This document shows positions 34,666 to 42,173 of a stretch of 64,000 nt of DNA, one piece after another. The DNA is taken from assembly GCA_946405205.1 (NCBI GenBank), contig CAMJGL010000011.1, forward strand, positions 1 to 64,000, read 5' to 3'. This stretch comes from F23-B02 sp946405205. Lineage in GTDB: Bacteria; Bacillota; Clostridia; Oscillospirales; Oscillospiraceae. The position numbers and the translations under genes were made by a program. How positions within the stretch are numbered: position 1 is the stretch's first letter; every line of letters begins with the position of its first letter. Under the pieces are notes generated by a model. That model ran no database searches and was not told the DNA's origin. It saw only the letters and a program-made list of their open reading frames with translations.

Positions 34666-35946
34666 TTATTCTTCAGTGGTTTTTTGTCCTTCGGTTTCGG
34701 CTGTAACCCCATTTTTAACCCCAAAGGCTAATTCGACCGCTGGAGCAGTATCCTTTGGCTTGTTTTCCATCAACTTTGTGTAGATATCCAAAGTTAGCTG
34801 AACCGTCTTATGCCCGGCAAGATACTGCACGACCTTTATATTTGCGCCTGCAAGTATTAACTCCGTTATATAGGTGTGCCGGAGCTGATGCGGAGACACA
34901 TGGAAGTCCAGTGATATTCTGATATCGTGGTTCCTGATCTTATCGCCTATCTTCAGCTGCTTTTCAACGATCTTACCATCTGCCGTTTTCTCTTTGACTA
35001 TACGTTCGCTGCGAACACGAATTACATCCCACATTCGCCGAAACGAAGCGGCACTCATGGCTTCTCCCCTGCTGTTGGCTATAACCATTCCCTCCGGCTT
35101 TGGTGGCTTCGCCTTAGTAAGCCCATCTATAAGCTGCTGTGGTATAGGAATATCACGCGCTGCGGCCTTACTCTTTAATTCCTCACTTATTATCGGAGCG
35201 TTCTTACCGTCCCATCTCAACGCCCTTCTGACTGAAATGTATGGTGGTACTGCGTCAAGGTGTACGCAGTACCACTGCATGGCCAGGGCTTCTTCTCGGC
35301 GCAGCCCTGCATATAATGCAAGGAGCACAAACAGCTCCGCCTTTGTCCCTCTGACTGCCGAGATAAGCTTCTGCTGTTGCTCTTTGGAAAGCGGGTCCTT
35401 ATCTTGTGTTTCCTTTCCTCCAGCAACAAGATCCTCACATGGAGACTTAGGAATTGTCCCATTCCGCTCTGCTGCCTTGAAAATACGTTTCAGCGTTGTA
35501 ACTATCTTCTGCTGCGCGGAATTGGACAAACCGGCAGCTTCGGCCATAACTGTTTGAATATCATCCGGCGTCACTTCTTGCATATGTAGACTACCAATTA
35601 CCGGGCAAATATGATTATTAATTGCATTCCGATAATCATCCTTGCGCTTTTGCCCCAGATCGCCGGTGTTCAGCCGATACCATTGCGCAGCATATTGAAA
35701 AACATACGGGTTTGCTGCCGTTACTGCAGCCTGCTTAAAAGCTTCTGTCTTTTGCTTGGCTTTCTTTCGGCACTCCTCTTTGGTCTTGCCGTACACAGAT
35801 GTCCACTTATTTGTGTTGGGATTTTTGATTCGCTTGCGATATAATCGCTTTTTTCGTCGTAAAAGAATTCCGGTGCGTTTTTTCTTGGCATAGCCGCTCC
35901 TTTGGTGTCCAATCTGGGCACAAAAACTCAAAAAAAATATTGACAC
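34666..35946 (-). CDS. int: Phage tyrosine integrase
   Basis: The 426-aa frame has a SAM-like core-binding domain and a catalytic domain with LYAGLRREEALAM (Arg I), SPHQLRHTYITEL (H-x2-R) and LAGHKTVQLTLDIYTKL (His and the nucleophile Tyr). The start is unclear. An ATG with AAAGGAGC at 35892 encodes MPRK in another frame, and one extra A in the six-A run just after it would join it to the integrase frame as MPRKKRTGILLRR. Either a base was lost, ribosomes or polymerase slip on the A run, or a poorer upstream start is used. Confidence 0.88.
   Translation of the reverse strand: MSIFFLSFCAQIGHQRSGYAKKKRTGILLRRKKRLYRKRIKNPNTNKWTSVYGKTKEECRKKAKQKTEAFKQAAVTAANPYVFQYAAQWYRLNTGDLGQKRKDDYRNAINNHICPVIGSLHMQEVTPDDIQTVMAEAAGLSNSAQQKIVTTLKRIFKAAERNGTIPKSPCEDLVAGGKETQDKDPLSKEQQQKLISAVRGTKAELFVLLALYAGLRREEALAMQWYCVHLDAVPPYISVRRALRWDGKNAPIISEELKSKAAARDIPIPQQLIDGLTKAKPPKPEGMVIANSRGEAMSAASFRRMWDVIRVRSERIVKEKTADGKIVEKQLKIGDKIRNHDIRISLDFHVSPHQLRHTYITELILAGANIKVVQYLAGHKTVQLTLDIYTKLMENKPKDTAPAVELAFGVKNGVTAETEGQKTTEE
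35905..35921. repeat. Dispersed palindrome, degenerate copy 1
   Basis: GTGTCCAATCTGGGCAC differs at two positions of the right arm from the GTGTCCAA-N-TTGGACAC palindrome. It lies just upstream of the integrase coding start. Confidence 0.5.
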
Positions 35947-35968
35947 ACGTATTAATACGTGTTATAAT
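35940..35968 (+). promoter_or_regulatory. Promoter with embedded operator for hicAB
   Basis: TTGACA (35940-35945) and TATAAT (35963-35968) match the consensus exactly with a 17-base spacer. The spacer is almost wholly the 18-bp perfect palindrome ACACGTATTAATACGTGT (35945-35962), a likely site for HicB autorepression. Confidence 0.85.
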
Positions 35969-35992
35969 AGCATCAGAAAGTGAGGGATGCCG

Positions 35993-36178
35993 ATGAGATA
36001 CAGCGAGCTGGAAAAGGAATTGCGAAAAGCAGGGTGTTACATACTAAAGGAAGGCGCGAGTCATACAATATGGTATAGCCCGATAACAGGCAAGAAGTTC
36101 CCAGTGAGCAGACATAAGACCGAAGAGGTCAAAACAGGAACGTTTAAATCCATCAAGAGGGACGCGGGGCTTGAATAA
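35993..36178 (+). CDS. hicA: HicA-family mRNA interferase toxin
   Basis: The 61-aa protein matches HicA (MRYSELEKELRKAGCY...GASHTIWYSP), with the catalytic histidine H24. HicA folds as a small double-stranded-RNA-binding-like domain and cleaves mRNA. ATG 35993 gives the family-typical N-terminus and better spacing from TGAGGG than the ATG at 35987. Confidence 0.9.
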   Translation: MRYSELEKELRKAGCYILKEGASHTIWYSPITGKKFPVSRHKTEEVKTGTFKSIKRDAGLE

Positions 36179-36215
36179 GCCCCAGTCTCCCGCGAAAAGA
36201 AAGGAGTTTATATAA

Positions 36216-36608
36216 ATGGCAAAGTATATTTATCCGGCAGTTTTTACGCCTGAAGACGGCGGATATTCTATCAACTTCCCCGACTTTGAAAGCTGCTATA
36301 CATCAGCCGATACTCTCGAGGAAGGTCTCCATATGGCAAACGACGTGTTGTGTCTGACGATTTATGACATGGAGGAGTCCGGCCAGTCAGTTCCGAGGCC
36401 GTCAAAAATCACCGACGTCAAGACCAATGGAGAGGAGTTTACAACGCTCGTAGAATGTGATACCTTAGCTTACCGCAAGTTCTTTGATAACAAGGCAGTC
36501 AAGAAAACTCTGACTATCCCGGCCTGGCTTAATACAATGGCCGAGCGTGAGGAAATTAATTTTTCTGCTGTCCTGCAGAACGCTCTGAAAGCTGAGCTCG
36601 GCGTATAA
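36216..36608 (+). CDS. hicB: HicB-family antitoxin
   Basis: The 130-aa protein has the HicB RNase-H-like fold signature (YPAVFTPEDGGYSINFPDFESCYTSADTLEEGL) and a C-terminal ribbon-helix-helix (KKTLTIPAWLNTMAEREEINFSAVLQNALK) for DNA binding. It neutralises HicA and should repress the palindromic promoter at 35940. It helps keep the prophage in the cell. Confidence 0.9.
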   Translation: MAKYIYPAVFTPEDGGYSINFPDFESCYTSADTLEEGLHMANDVLCLTIYDMEESGQSVPRPSKITDVKTNGEEFTTLVECDTLAYRKFFDNKAVKKTLTIPAWLNTMAEREEINFSAVLQNALKAELGV

Positions 36609-36691
36609 ATTGTGTCTTGAATTGCCCGATGTAATATGTTAGCATAAAAGGGTAGACTACTCCCCTGGTGATTGACAGTGGATTTCTACTT

Positions 36692-36730
36692 GACCGCTTC
36701 CGTCTCGCACACGGAGGCGGTCTTTTTATT
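36692..36730 (+). terminator. Terminator after hicAB
   Basis: GACCGCTTCCGT and ACGGAGGCGGTC pair around CTCGCAC and are followed by TTTTTATTT. It separates hicAB from the convergent DinD gene. Confidence 0.85.
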
Positions 36731-36754
36731 TGTTCATTCGATTTTTGTTGATTC

Positions 36755-37612
36755 CTATTTTATCTTTTTCTTTTGCTCACGCTCAAGTTGCTGGATACTC
36801 TTTTGGGGCGTTGGAAGATCTTCCGGCATTGTTCCACCAAGTTCTTTTATGGTCTGACGAACTTTCGCTCCAACTTCAAAGTGCGTTCTATTTGCAGCAT
36901 CCTTTCCAAGAATCTTTTCACGGCGCAGTTTTTCGTCTGTCTGTGTAGCACGGAACAAATTTGCTGCAAGCTCTGTGCTCCCCATGTGATCAAGTATGTC
37001 CTGGCTCGCCTTAAGGCCCTTGCGCGTTTTTATATCTTTTGCCTTAAGCCCACCATATAAGCCCATATATCCATAATTCTGAAAAATGGCATAGTCGAGA
37101 GGCTCGACTACTCCTGCATTCTTTGCTGCTTCAGCCAGGGACTTGTTATGAGCTTTCATTTCGTTCCGTATTGCTATGCGCTTTTGGTTCTCAGACAGTT
37201 CCTCAAAATTATCTATTAATTCTTGTTGCCGGGTTTTGACTGCAAAATATGTTTGACCGACAGCAATAATCTCTTTATGCGGGTCTCCGTTCATGACAAT
37301 TAGATAACAGGCATACCGGGACAACATAACATCTTCAACCTTTCGTTCTGCTCCCGAGCCTATTGGTACCATTTTGTTGAGCTCAACAAAATGGTCATCA
37401 ATATCAATGCCGCTCTTAGTGCATGCCTCTTTTGCTTTATTAATAATTTTTGAAAAATTACGCCATTCCGTGTAGTCGAGTATCGGCTGCAAGTCTCGCG
37501 CAAGCCAGTATTCCTGCCCTTCAGCATTAACGCGCTTTATGTTTTCAAAAATTTGTTCGTTATATTCAATTAATGCTTCGCTGTTTTCTTCATCATAATA
37601 GAAAAAGTACAA
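36755..37612 (-). CDS. dinD: DinD-like DNA-damage-inducible protein
   Basis: About 285 residues match the DinD family: EYWLARDLQPILDYTEWRNF near the start, a Bro-N-like domain, and a C-terminal region with ELAANLFRATQTDEKLRRE. E. coli DinD is LexA-regulated and affects RecA filaments. The start is uncertain: TTG 37612 has GGGAG at a good distance, while ATG 37636 has none. It lies in the leftward lysogeny operon. Confidence 0.82.
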   Translation of the reverse strand: MYFFYYDEENSEALIEYNEQIFENIKRVNAEGQEYWLARDLQPILDYTEWRNFSKIINKAKEACTKSGIDIDDHFVELNKMVPIGSGAERKVEDVMLSRYACYLIVMNGDPHKEIIAVGQTYFAVKTRQQELIDNFEELSENQKRIAIRNEMKAHNKSLAEAAKNAGVVEPLDYAIFQNYGYMGLYGGLKAKDIKTRKGLKASQDILDHMGSTELAANLFRATQTDEKLRREKILGKDAANRTHFEVGAKVRQTIKELGGTMPEDLPTPQKSIQQLEREQKKKIK

Positions 37613-37657
37613 ATTAATCTCCCTCTTAACCGGCATTGTTAGCACCGGACGGTCTTT

Positions 37658-37822
37658 TTATTTCTGTTTTTTAGCCTGCTTGTATATTTGCTTGATCTTA
37701 TCGGTTGGTAGATCGCGTCCGTGGCATAGCTTTATCTGGCGGCGGATAACTCCCCAGCCCCAGTTATACTCATCGGCGTATCTGACGATGGCGTCAGCGA
37801 TCTGTATGTTGTATTCCTCCAT
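37658..37822 (-). CDS. Hypothetical small phage protein
   Basis: This 54-aa protein (MEEYNIQIADAIVRYADEYNWGWG) is helical and basic at its end. Its ATG comes 14 bases after the 17-bp palindrome at 37836. Function unknown. A longer in-frame reading exists but starts inside the exonuclease gene. Confidence 0.6.
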   Translation of the reverse strand: MEEYNIQIADAIVRYADEYNWGWGVIRRQIKLCHGRDLPTDKIKQIYKQAKKQK

Positions 37823-37835
37823 ATTCAAGCCCTTT

Positions 37836-37852
37836 GTGTCCAATTTGGACAC
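37836..37852. repeat. Dispersed palindrome, copy 2 (perfect)
   Basis: GTGTCCAATTTGGACAC is an 8+1+8 perfect palindrome in the short gap between the 54-aa gene and the exonuclease gene. Confidence 0.75.
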
Positions 37853-37860
37853 ATCACCTC

Positions 37861-38991
37861 TTACTCCCTGTCCTTTGCCAGCGCGTGCAGCAATAATCCG
37901 GTAGCATACGCATCGGCAAGCGCGCGGTGGGCTCCGATATAAGTAATACCGTAATACTGGCAAAGTGTTTTTAGCTTATAATTCTCGACGTCATAGTCCT
38001 TGCTGTAGTCAGGCATGTAGGCATACACTTCTTTGTCCCATTTTTCCTTAACTTTCTTCAGTGTCTTTTGGGCAATTTCTAAAGTGTCATAATACTTTCT
38101 GTTGCACGCATAGACATCAAATCCGTTCTTGATTATAAACTTTAAATCAAATTCAAGGTTATGTCCAACGATATTGTCTGTGCCGATAAAAGACTGCAGT
38201 GAGTGGGCGATTTGACCAAATAGAGGCTTGCCCTCTACCATGTCTGCCGTTATCCCGTTAATCCTTGCGGCTTCATCGGAAATGCCTTTTTTAGGCGCAC
38301 ATAGTGTAACAAATTTTTCGATAGGAGCATAGTCCCTAAACCGTATGGCTGCGATCTCAACAATCTCATCCTTTGATGCGCTTAGGCCGGTTGTCTCCGT
38401 ATCTATTGTGACAAAGTTTCCAAGCTTATCTCTCGGAGTCTTTTTTGTGATGTTTGAAAAATCAATGTCATATACTTCGCTAACCGCGTGTTTTGTTGCA
38501 GGTTTATCTTCAATAACGATCTCGGCAGCAGGGAGTGTATCCAGAACTCTTGCGAAGCGCTCGGCGCGGGCAGCAAAGTCGACCATCATATCTTTTCTTT
38601 TATGCGTGGTCTCAATCAATTTGGACATAATTTGATTAACGTCCTTTATGTCTTTGCCGAAAATAGAGTAATTACCAAAATCGGTAAGTTCAATTTCGGT
38701 TATGCGATCACTTATGTGGCTCAAAAAAATTTTTGAGAAGGCCGGAGTTATTCTAATGTTCTGAGCACAAGCATCAAAGCTTTCGCACAACGCTATACAT
38801 TCGCTGACTCCCTCGAGGTTTCCCTGATCTATGTGTTTACGGAAAAGATTAATGCCAGAGTAAGCCTCTACGAGCTTGTTATAATCGGCTACCGCAACGT
38901 CGTATTGCTGTTTTTCGCACTCTTTGCATAACCCATCTTCCGTTAGCCTTAATAGGATACCCTTCTTGCCACAGGATGTGCAGACTGCCAT
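37861..38991 (-). CDS. DEDDh 3'-5' exonuclease with N-terminal zinc-finger-like segment
   Basis: The 376-aa protein starts with a Cys-x2-Cys...Cys-x2-Cys segment (VCTSCGKKG, LCKECEKQQ), has a middle helical region, and ends with a DnaQ-like exonuclease domain (about 190-376): IDTETTGL (Exo I), GHNLEFDLKF (Exo II) and AHRALADAYAT (Exo III, H-x4-D). It would trim 3' ends of DNA or RNA. It belongs to the leftward lysogeny group. Confidence 0.85.
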   Translation of the reverse strand: MAVCTSCGKKGILLRLTEDGLCKECEKQQYDVAVADYNKLVEAYSGINLFRKHIDQGNLEGVSECIALCESFDACAQNIRITPAFSKIFLSHISDRITEIELTDFGNYSIFGKDIKDVNQIMSKLIETTHKRKDMMVDFAARAERFARVLDTLPAAEIVIEDKPATKHAVSEVYDIDFSNITKKTPRDKLGNFVTIDTETTGLSASKDEIVEIAAIRFRDYAPIEKFVTLCAPKKGISDEAARINGITADMVEGKPLFGQIAHSLQSFIGTDNIVGHNLEFDLKFIIKNGFDVYACNRKYYDTLEIAQKTLKKVKEKWDKEVYAYMPDYSKDYDVENYKLKTLCQYYGITYIGAHRALADAYATGLLLHALAKDRE

Positions 38992-39008
38992 AACATTTTC
39001 CCTCCCTC

Positions 39009-39025
39009 GTGTCCAATTTGGACAC
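39009..39025. repeat. Dispersed palindrome, copy 3 (perfect)
   Basis: GTGTCCAATTTGGACAC lies between the exonuclease start and the repressor stop, identical to copy 2. Confidence 0.75.
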
Positions 39026-39026
39026 G

Positions 39027-39632
39027 TTATATTTTTGCTCGCAGCTCTACTACTCGTCCGAGTATGGCTACGGGCAATTTTTCTATGTCTTCGTTGCTGT
39101 AAAACATCGGATCATATGCGGGATTATTTGCAATCAGCGTAATACCGGCAGCGCTTTTTTTAATGCGCTTTACCGTTGCGTCATCACCGTTGACAAGGAC
39201 GACCGCTATCTCGCCGCTTTCCACGTCCGGCTGCTTGCGGACAATAACAATATCACCGTCCGAGATCTTCGGCTCCATGCTGTCGCCCTTTATCTGCAGG
39301 CCGAAGTATTCGGCGCCGCCGGCTGCCATATCTGCGGAGATATCCTCCCAGTCTATGATCTCCTCAATCGCGTCGATTGGGATCCCTGCGGCAACTCGGC
39401 CAAGCACGGGGATACGTATATAATCTTCGCGCTTGTTGTCAGGACTATCCTCGCCGAGAAGATAGCCCAATGAAACTCCGAAGTACGAAGCAATTCTTTT
39501 ATATGTTTCAAGATCCGCTTCGTATTTCCCCGTCTCATAACCAGATAATGCAGCTTGGCTAACATTAACGGCTGCCGCAAGCTCTATCTGCTTAATACCT
39601 TTTTTGTTTCTAAGTGCCTTAATTCTGTTCAT
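39027..39632 (-). CDS. CI-like repressor with S24 autocleavage domain
   Basis: The 201-aa protein has an N-terminal XRE helix-turn-helix (KGIKQIELAAAVNVSQAALSGYE) and a C-terminal LexA/CI peptidase domain with Ser118 (GDSMEP) and Lys155 (ATVKRIKK). A cleavage-type Ala82-Gly83 bond sits in GRVAAGIP. It maintains lysogeny and is inactivated by RecA during DNA damage. It is divergent from the early genes at 39783 across a repeat-rich operator. Confidence 0.92.
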   Translation of the reverse strand: MNRIKALRNKKGIKQIELAAAVNVSQAALSGYETGKYEADLETYKRIASYFGVSLGYLLGEDSPDNKREDYIRIPVLGRVAAGIPIDAIEEIIDWEDISADMAAGGAEYFGLQIKGDSMEPKISDGDIVIVRKQPDVESGEIAVVLVNGDDATVKRIKKSAAGITLIANNPAYDPMFYSNEDIEKLPVAILGRVVELRAKI

Positions 39633-39690
39633 AATATCAACCTCGTTGATACTAAGCTACTTTAAAATAGTTTGTTTGTAAATATCAAAT

Positions 39691-39762
39691 CAAGAAACTT
39701 TAAAAAAGTTCTTGACAAATTGAGAAACTTGAATTACTATCATAATCAATATCAAGCAACTT
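39691..39762. promoter_or_regulatory. Lysogeny switch: early promoter and repressor operators
   Basis: TTGACA (39712-39717) and TACTAT (39735-39740), 17 bases apart, face the early genes. The half-site AG(A/C)AACTT recurs at 39693, 39723 and 39755, and the first copy is part of an inverted repeat (CAAGAA...TTCTTG, 39691-39714) covering the -35 box. This fits CI binding to block early transcription. Confidence 0.7.
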
Positions 39763-39782
39763 AATATTCAAGGAGGTGAGAA

Positions 39783-39980
39783 ATGATGTCAGGCAAATTT
39801 AGTATTAGAGTCCCGAGTTACTACACCCGCATAACAGAAATACGCGAAACTACCGACAAGGAGGAGATGGTTCGCCTCCAGCTCAGTGGAGAGTGGATAG
39901 TGCTCGAAGCCGTCCCCTCCGGCGATGATGTGCTTTTTGCGATGGCTAAGGTCGGTGCATCACGTCCACTCGTTGAGTGA
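39783..39980 (+). CDS. Hypothetical early phage protein
   Basis: The 65-aa product (FSIRVPSYYTRITEIRETTD) follows a perfect AAGGAGGTGAG site and is the first gene right of the repressor, where cro- or antirepressor-like genes usually lie. It has no recognisable helix-turn-helix. Function unknown. Confidence 0.65.
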   Translation: MMSGKFSIRVPSYYTRITEIRETTDKEEMVRLQLSGEWIVLEAVPSGDDVLFAMAKVGASRPLVE

Positions 39981-40160
39981 TGCGCTCTCGTCATAAAGAT
40001 GCGCGAGACTGTACAGGATGTAAGCGCTGTTATCGCCACTGGAGTCAATCATGGATCCCGCGGATTTCTCAATGAGCACCCAGCCCTCTTTTATGAGCTT
40101 GTTGACTATATGAACATCCTTGGTTTCGCGCACTTCATCAATTTCAGAGTAATCTATCAT
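39960..40160 (-). CDS. Hypothetical small phage protein, opposite strand
   Basis: This 66-aa protein (MIDYSEIDEVRETKDVHIVNKLIKEGW) reads leftwards from an AAGGAGGTGAG site and overlaps the 3' end of the gene at 39783. Its ribosome-binding site lies in the 82-bp duplicated module. It resembles short phage proteins with a strand-helix-strand pattern but no function is known. Confidence 0.65.
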   Translation of the reverse strand: MIDYSEIDEVRETKDVHIVNKLIKEGWVLIEKSAGSMIDSSGDNSAYILYSLAHLYDESASLNEWT

Positions 40161-40161
40161 C

Positions 40162-40243
40162 TTTCTCACCTCCTTTCAGCCGCATTTTACCACGATTGGA
40201 AGTGACTGACAAGGAGGCAAGGAACGACACACCAAGGAGGTGA
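40162..40243. repeat. 82-bp duplicated divergent module, copy 1
   Basis: It matches 40999-41080 at about 76 of 82 positions. Each copy carries two outward-facing AAGGAGGTGA-type ribosome-binding sites (CACCTCCTTT on the left, AAGGAGGTGA on the right) around TTTTACCACG. It supplies translation signals, and possibly promoters, for divergent small genes. Confidence 0.8.
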
Positions 40244-40248
40244 CAATA

Positions 40249-40458
40249 ATGGAAACTGCCCACAAATGCGAAAACTGCACAGTCGTCCCCGAAATCCTCA
40301 GAGAGCAGTTGGAGCTGCTCTCCGAGAAATCCAAGGACAAGAACATCAGCGTATATGAGCTCGTGGCCTTGAGCGAAGCAATGGACAAGCTGATAAGCAA
40401 ATACCATACAGCGCGCTCGCTGCCTTGCCGTGCGGCGCGGAACTCAAATCAGGGCTGA
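40249..40458 (+). CDS. Spo0E-like aspartyl-phosphate phosphatase candidate
   Basis: The 69-aa protein has a helix-turn-helix hairpin with LREQLELLSEKSKDKNISV and LSEAMDKLISKY, close to the SxxLDxxI motif of Spo0E proteins, which dephosphorylate Spo0A and delay sporulation. An N-terminal CENC pair is extra. In a prophage it could hold the host in growth; this is a family-level guess. ATG 40249 follows AAGGAGGTGA. Confidence 0.5.
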   Translation: METAHKCENCTVVPEILREQLELLSEKSKDKNISVYELVALSEAMDKLISKYHTARSLPCRAARNSNQG

Positions 40459-40480
40459 TTCAAAGGAGGTGAGAGATGTG

Positions 40481-40660
40481 ATGTATTTGTATGCATCACT
40501 CGCTTGTGCCGTGTTGCAAGCTGTGTTTGCTGTCCTGTGCTGGTTATCATACAGGCGAGACTGGGAGTCGGGATCAAGCGCATTTGCGATGATAACGCTT
40601 ACTTTGAACATACCGACTTGGACTTTCTACGTTTTGTATTTTGTATATCGTGCTGCATAG
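40481..40660 (+). CDS. Small membrane protein
   Basis: This 59-aa protein has two predicted membrane helices (SLACAVLQAVFAVLCWL and MITLTLNIPTWTFYVLYFVY). It follows AAAGGAGGTGAG. Function unknown; its place among early genes does not suggest a holin. Confidence 0.6.
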   Translation: MYLYASLACAVLQAVFAVLCWLSYRRDWESGSSAFAMITLTLNIPTWTFYVLYFVYRAA

Positions 40661-40997
40661 AAGCGAGGGCACTGTTACGTGCTGCTCTAAATTCTTCAAC
40701 AGGCTTGCACAATCCTTCCTGTGTTATGAACGTGGATACATAACTAATTCGCGAGCGAGTCTCTTCGCTTCCAACAAGGTATATTACGTTACAGGCATCA
40801 TATACATCGGCTGTTGTGCTCTTGTTTTTCTCTTTTGTCCACTCTGCTAACGCTGCCTCAAAATTCTTGTAGGCATCTATTCTTATTCGGGCAAGGTCTT
40901 TTTGACGTTCCAACCTCGCAGACACAACAGCAATGCCTAAAGATGCCAGGCCGCTTATTAAGGGCACTACCAGAACGACAAGCAATTCAGTCGTCAT
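40599..40997 (-). CDS. Hypothetical membrane-anchored protein
   Basis: The 132-aa protein has one N-terminal membrane helix (ELLVVLVVPLISGLASLGIAVV) followed by a helical cytosolic part (LERQKDLARIRIDAYKNFEAALAEW). It reads leftwards from the second 82-bp module and overlaps the end of the gene at 40481 tail to tail. Function unknown. Confidence 0.65.
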   Translation of the reverse strand: MTTELLVVLVVPLISGLASLGIAVVSARLERQKDLARIRIDAYKNFEAALAEWTKEKNKSTTADVYDACNVIYLVGSEETRSRISYVSTFITQEGLCKPVEEFRAARNSALASMQHDIQNTKRRKSKSVCSK

Positions 40998-40998
40998 A

Positions 40999-41080
40999 TT
41001 TCTCACCTCCTTTCAGCCGTATTTTACCACGACTGGAATCGGCTGACAAGGAGGCGAGGAACGACACACCAAGGAGGTGA
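40999..41080. repeat. 82-bp duplicated divergent module, copy 2
   Basis: See the copy at 40162. This one sits between the leftward membrane protein and the rightward XRE gene at 41085, preserving the same outward ribosome-binding sites. Confidence 0.8.
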
Positions 41081-41084
41081 TAAC

Positions 41085-41285
41085 TTGAAAGGACTTTGTG
41101 CGGCGCGCAAGGCGGCGTCATGCACACAGACCCAGCTCGCGGATAAGCTCGGCATTTCACAGAGCACCATCGCAATGTGGGAGACGGGCAAGGCCTATCC
41201 GCGTGCAGATATGCTGCCTGCCATCGCGGAGGCGCTTAGCTGCAGCATAGACGATCTTTACGCCGCCCCCGCCGGTGCGATCTAA
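41085..41285 (+). CDS. Small XRE-family regulator
   Basis: The 66-aa protein is a single helix-turn-helix (CTQTQLADKLGISQSTIAMWETGKAYPR). It starts at TTG 41085, 5 bases after AAGGAGGTGA. Likely a Cro-type or early-gene regulator. Confidence 0.82.
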   Translation: MKGLCAARKAASCTQTQLADKLGISQSTIAMWETGKAYPRADMLPAIAEALSCSIDDLYAAPAGAI

Positions 41286-41312
41286 TTTTACCACGGAAGG
41301 AGGTCTTGCGCC

Positions 41313-41759
41313 ATGCAGGACAATTACCGCAATATTTGCAAAATAGCAAGGACCCATGCCGGCATGACACAGGAGCGCTGGGCCGAGTCCCTGGACATAA
41401 GCCCTGAGAGCGTGCGCCTGTACGAGTCAGGCCGCGGGATGCCGTCGGACGACGTCGTCACCCGCATGATCGAGGTGTCGTCCATGCCTGTGCTGGGCTA
41501 TTGGCACCTGTTAAACAAAAGCCGCGTCGCCGCAGACATTCTGCCGGAGGTGCCTGAGTGCTCGCTGCCGCAGGCCGTGATCCAGCTGATATGCCGTATC
41601 CGCGATTTCGGCGAGCGCCATCGTACAGACAGCCTTATGGACATCGCCGCGGACGGCCGCATCGACGAAACCGAGCGCGAGTTGTTTAACAGCATCGTTG
41701 CCGAGCTCGACGCCGTTGTTCAGGCGGCCATGACCGTCAAGTACGCAAAAGGTGAATGA
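41313..41759 (+). CDS. XRE-family regulator, larger
   Basis: The 148-aa protein has an N-terminal helix-turn-helix (HAGMTQERWAESLDISPESVRLYESGRGMP) and a C-terminal helical region (ETERELFNSIVAELDAVVQ). ATG 41313 follows GGAAGGAGG. It belongs to the rightward early operon and overlaps the ribosome-binding site of the next gene. Confidence 0.8.
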   Translation: MQDNYRNICKIARTHAGMTQERWAESLDISPESVRLYESGRGMPSDDVVTRMIEVSSMPVLGYWHLLNKSRVAADILPEVPECSLPQAVIQLICRIRDFGERHRTDSLMDIAADGRIDETERELFNSIVAELDAVVQAAMTVKYAKGE

Positions 41760-41760
41760 T

Positions 41761-42042
41761 ATGGCAGAAAAGCTTATTACAAAAGACGATGTATGTCAGC
41801 TGCTCGCTATCTCGCACAAGACCCTTGACCGCATTATCCTTGACGGCTCACTGCCGTTTTACAAGGTTCGCGGCAGGTATCGTTTTCTCATGAGCGATGT
41901 CGAGAAATATCTGGCAGGGTGCAGGCAGCAGTGGCCGAGCTCCGCTGATTGCTCCAATCAGTCAAAGACGAAGGCTACTCGTACAAGCCCTTCGGACTTA
42001 GATATCCCGATGCACTACTATCCCGGGATGAAGGTGGTGTGA
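41761..42042 (+). CDS. Excisionase/MerR-like helix-turn-helix protein
   Basis: The 93-aa protein matches the DNA-binding-domain excisionase family: LITKDDVCQLLAISHKTLDRIILDGSLPFYKVRGRYRFLMSDVEKYL. It could be the phage excisionase or an early regulator. The C-terminal 40 residues are polar and unassigned. Confidence 0.75.
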   Translation: MAEKLITKDDVCQLLAISHKTLDRIILDGSLPFYKVRGRYRFLMSDVEKYLAGCRQQWPSSADCSNQSKTKATRTSPSDLDIPMHYYPGMKVV

Positions 42043-42044
42043 CC

Positions 42045-42173
42045 ATGAAAAACAGACAAAAAAAGAGCCGCACAAGCTGCCACTTGTACGACTCACAGTC
42101 AATCCGAACGGATATAAACCATGTATTAATTATACCCGATTTACGCGCAAAATGCAAGGGGGTGCTGCCGTGA
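42045..42173 (+). CDS. Small basic ORF before the replication initiator
   Basis: A 42-codon frame (MKNRQKKSRTSCHLYDSQSI) follows GAAGGTGGTG and ends overlapping the GTG start of the next gene, which favours real, coupled translation. No function is known. Confidence 0.4.
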   Translation: MKNRQKKSRTSCHLYDSQSIRTDINHVLIIPDLRAKCKGVLP

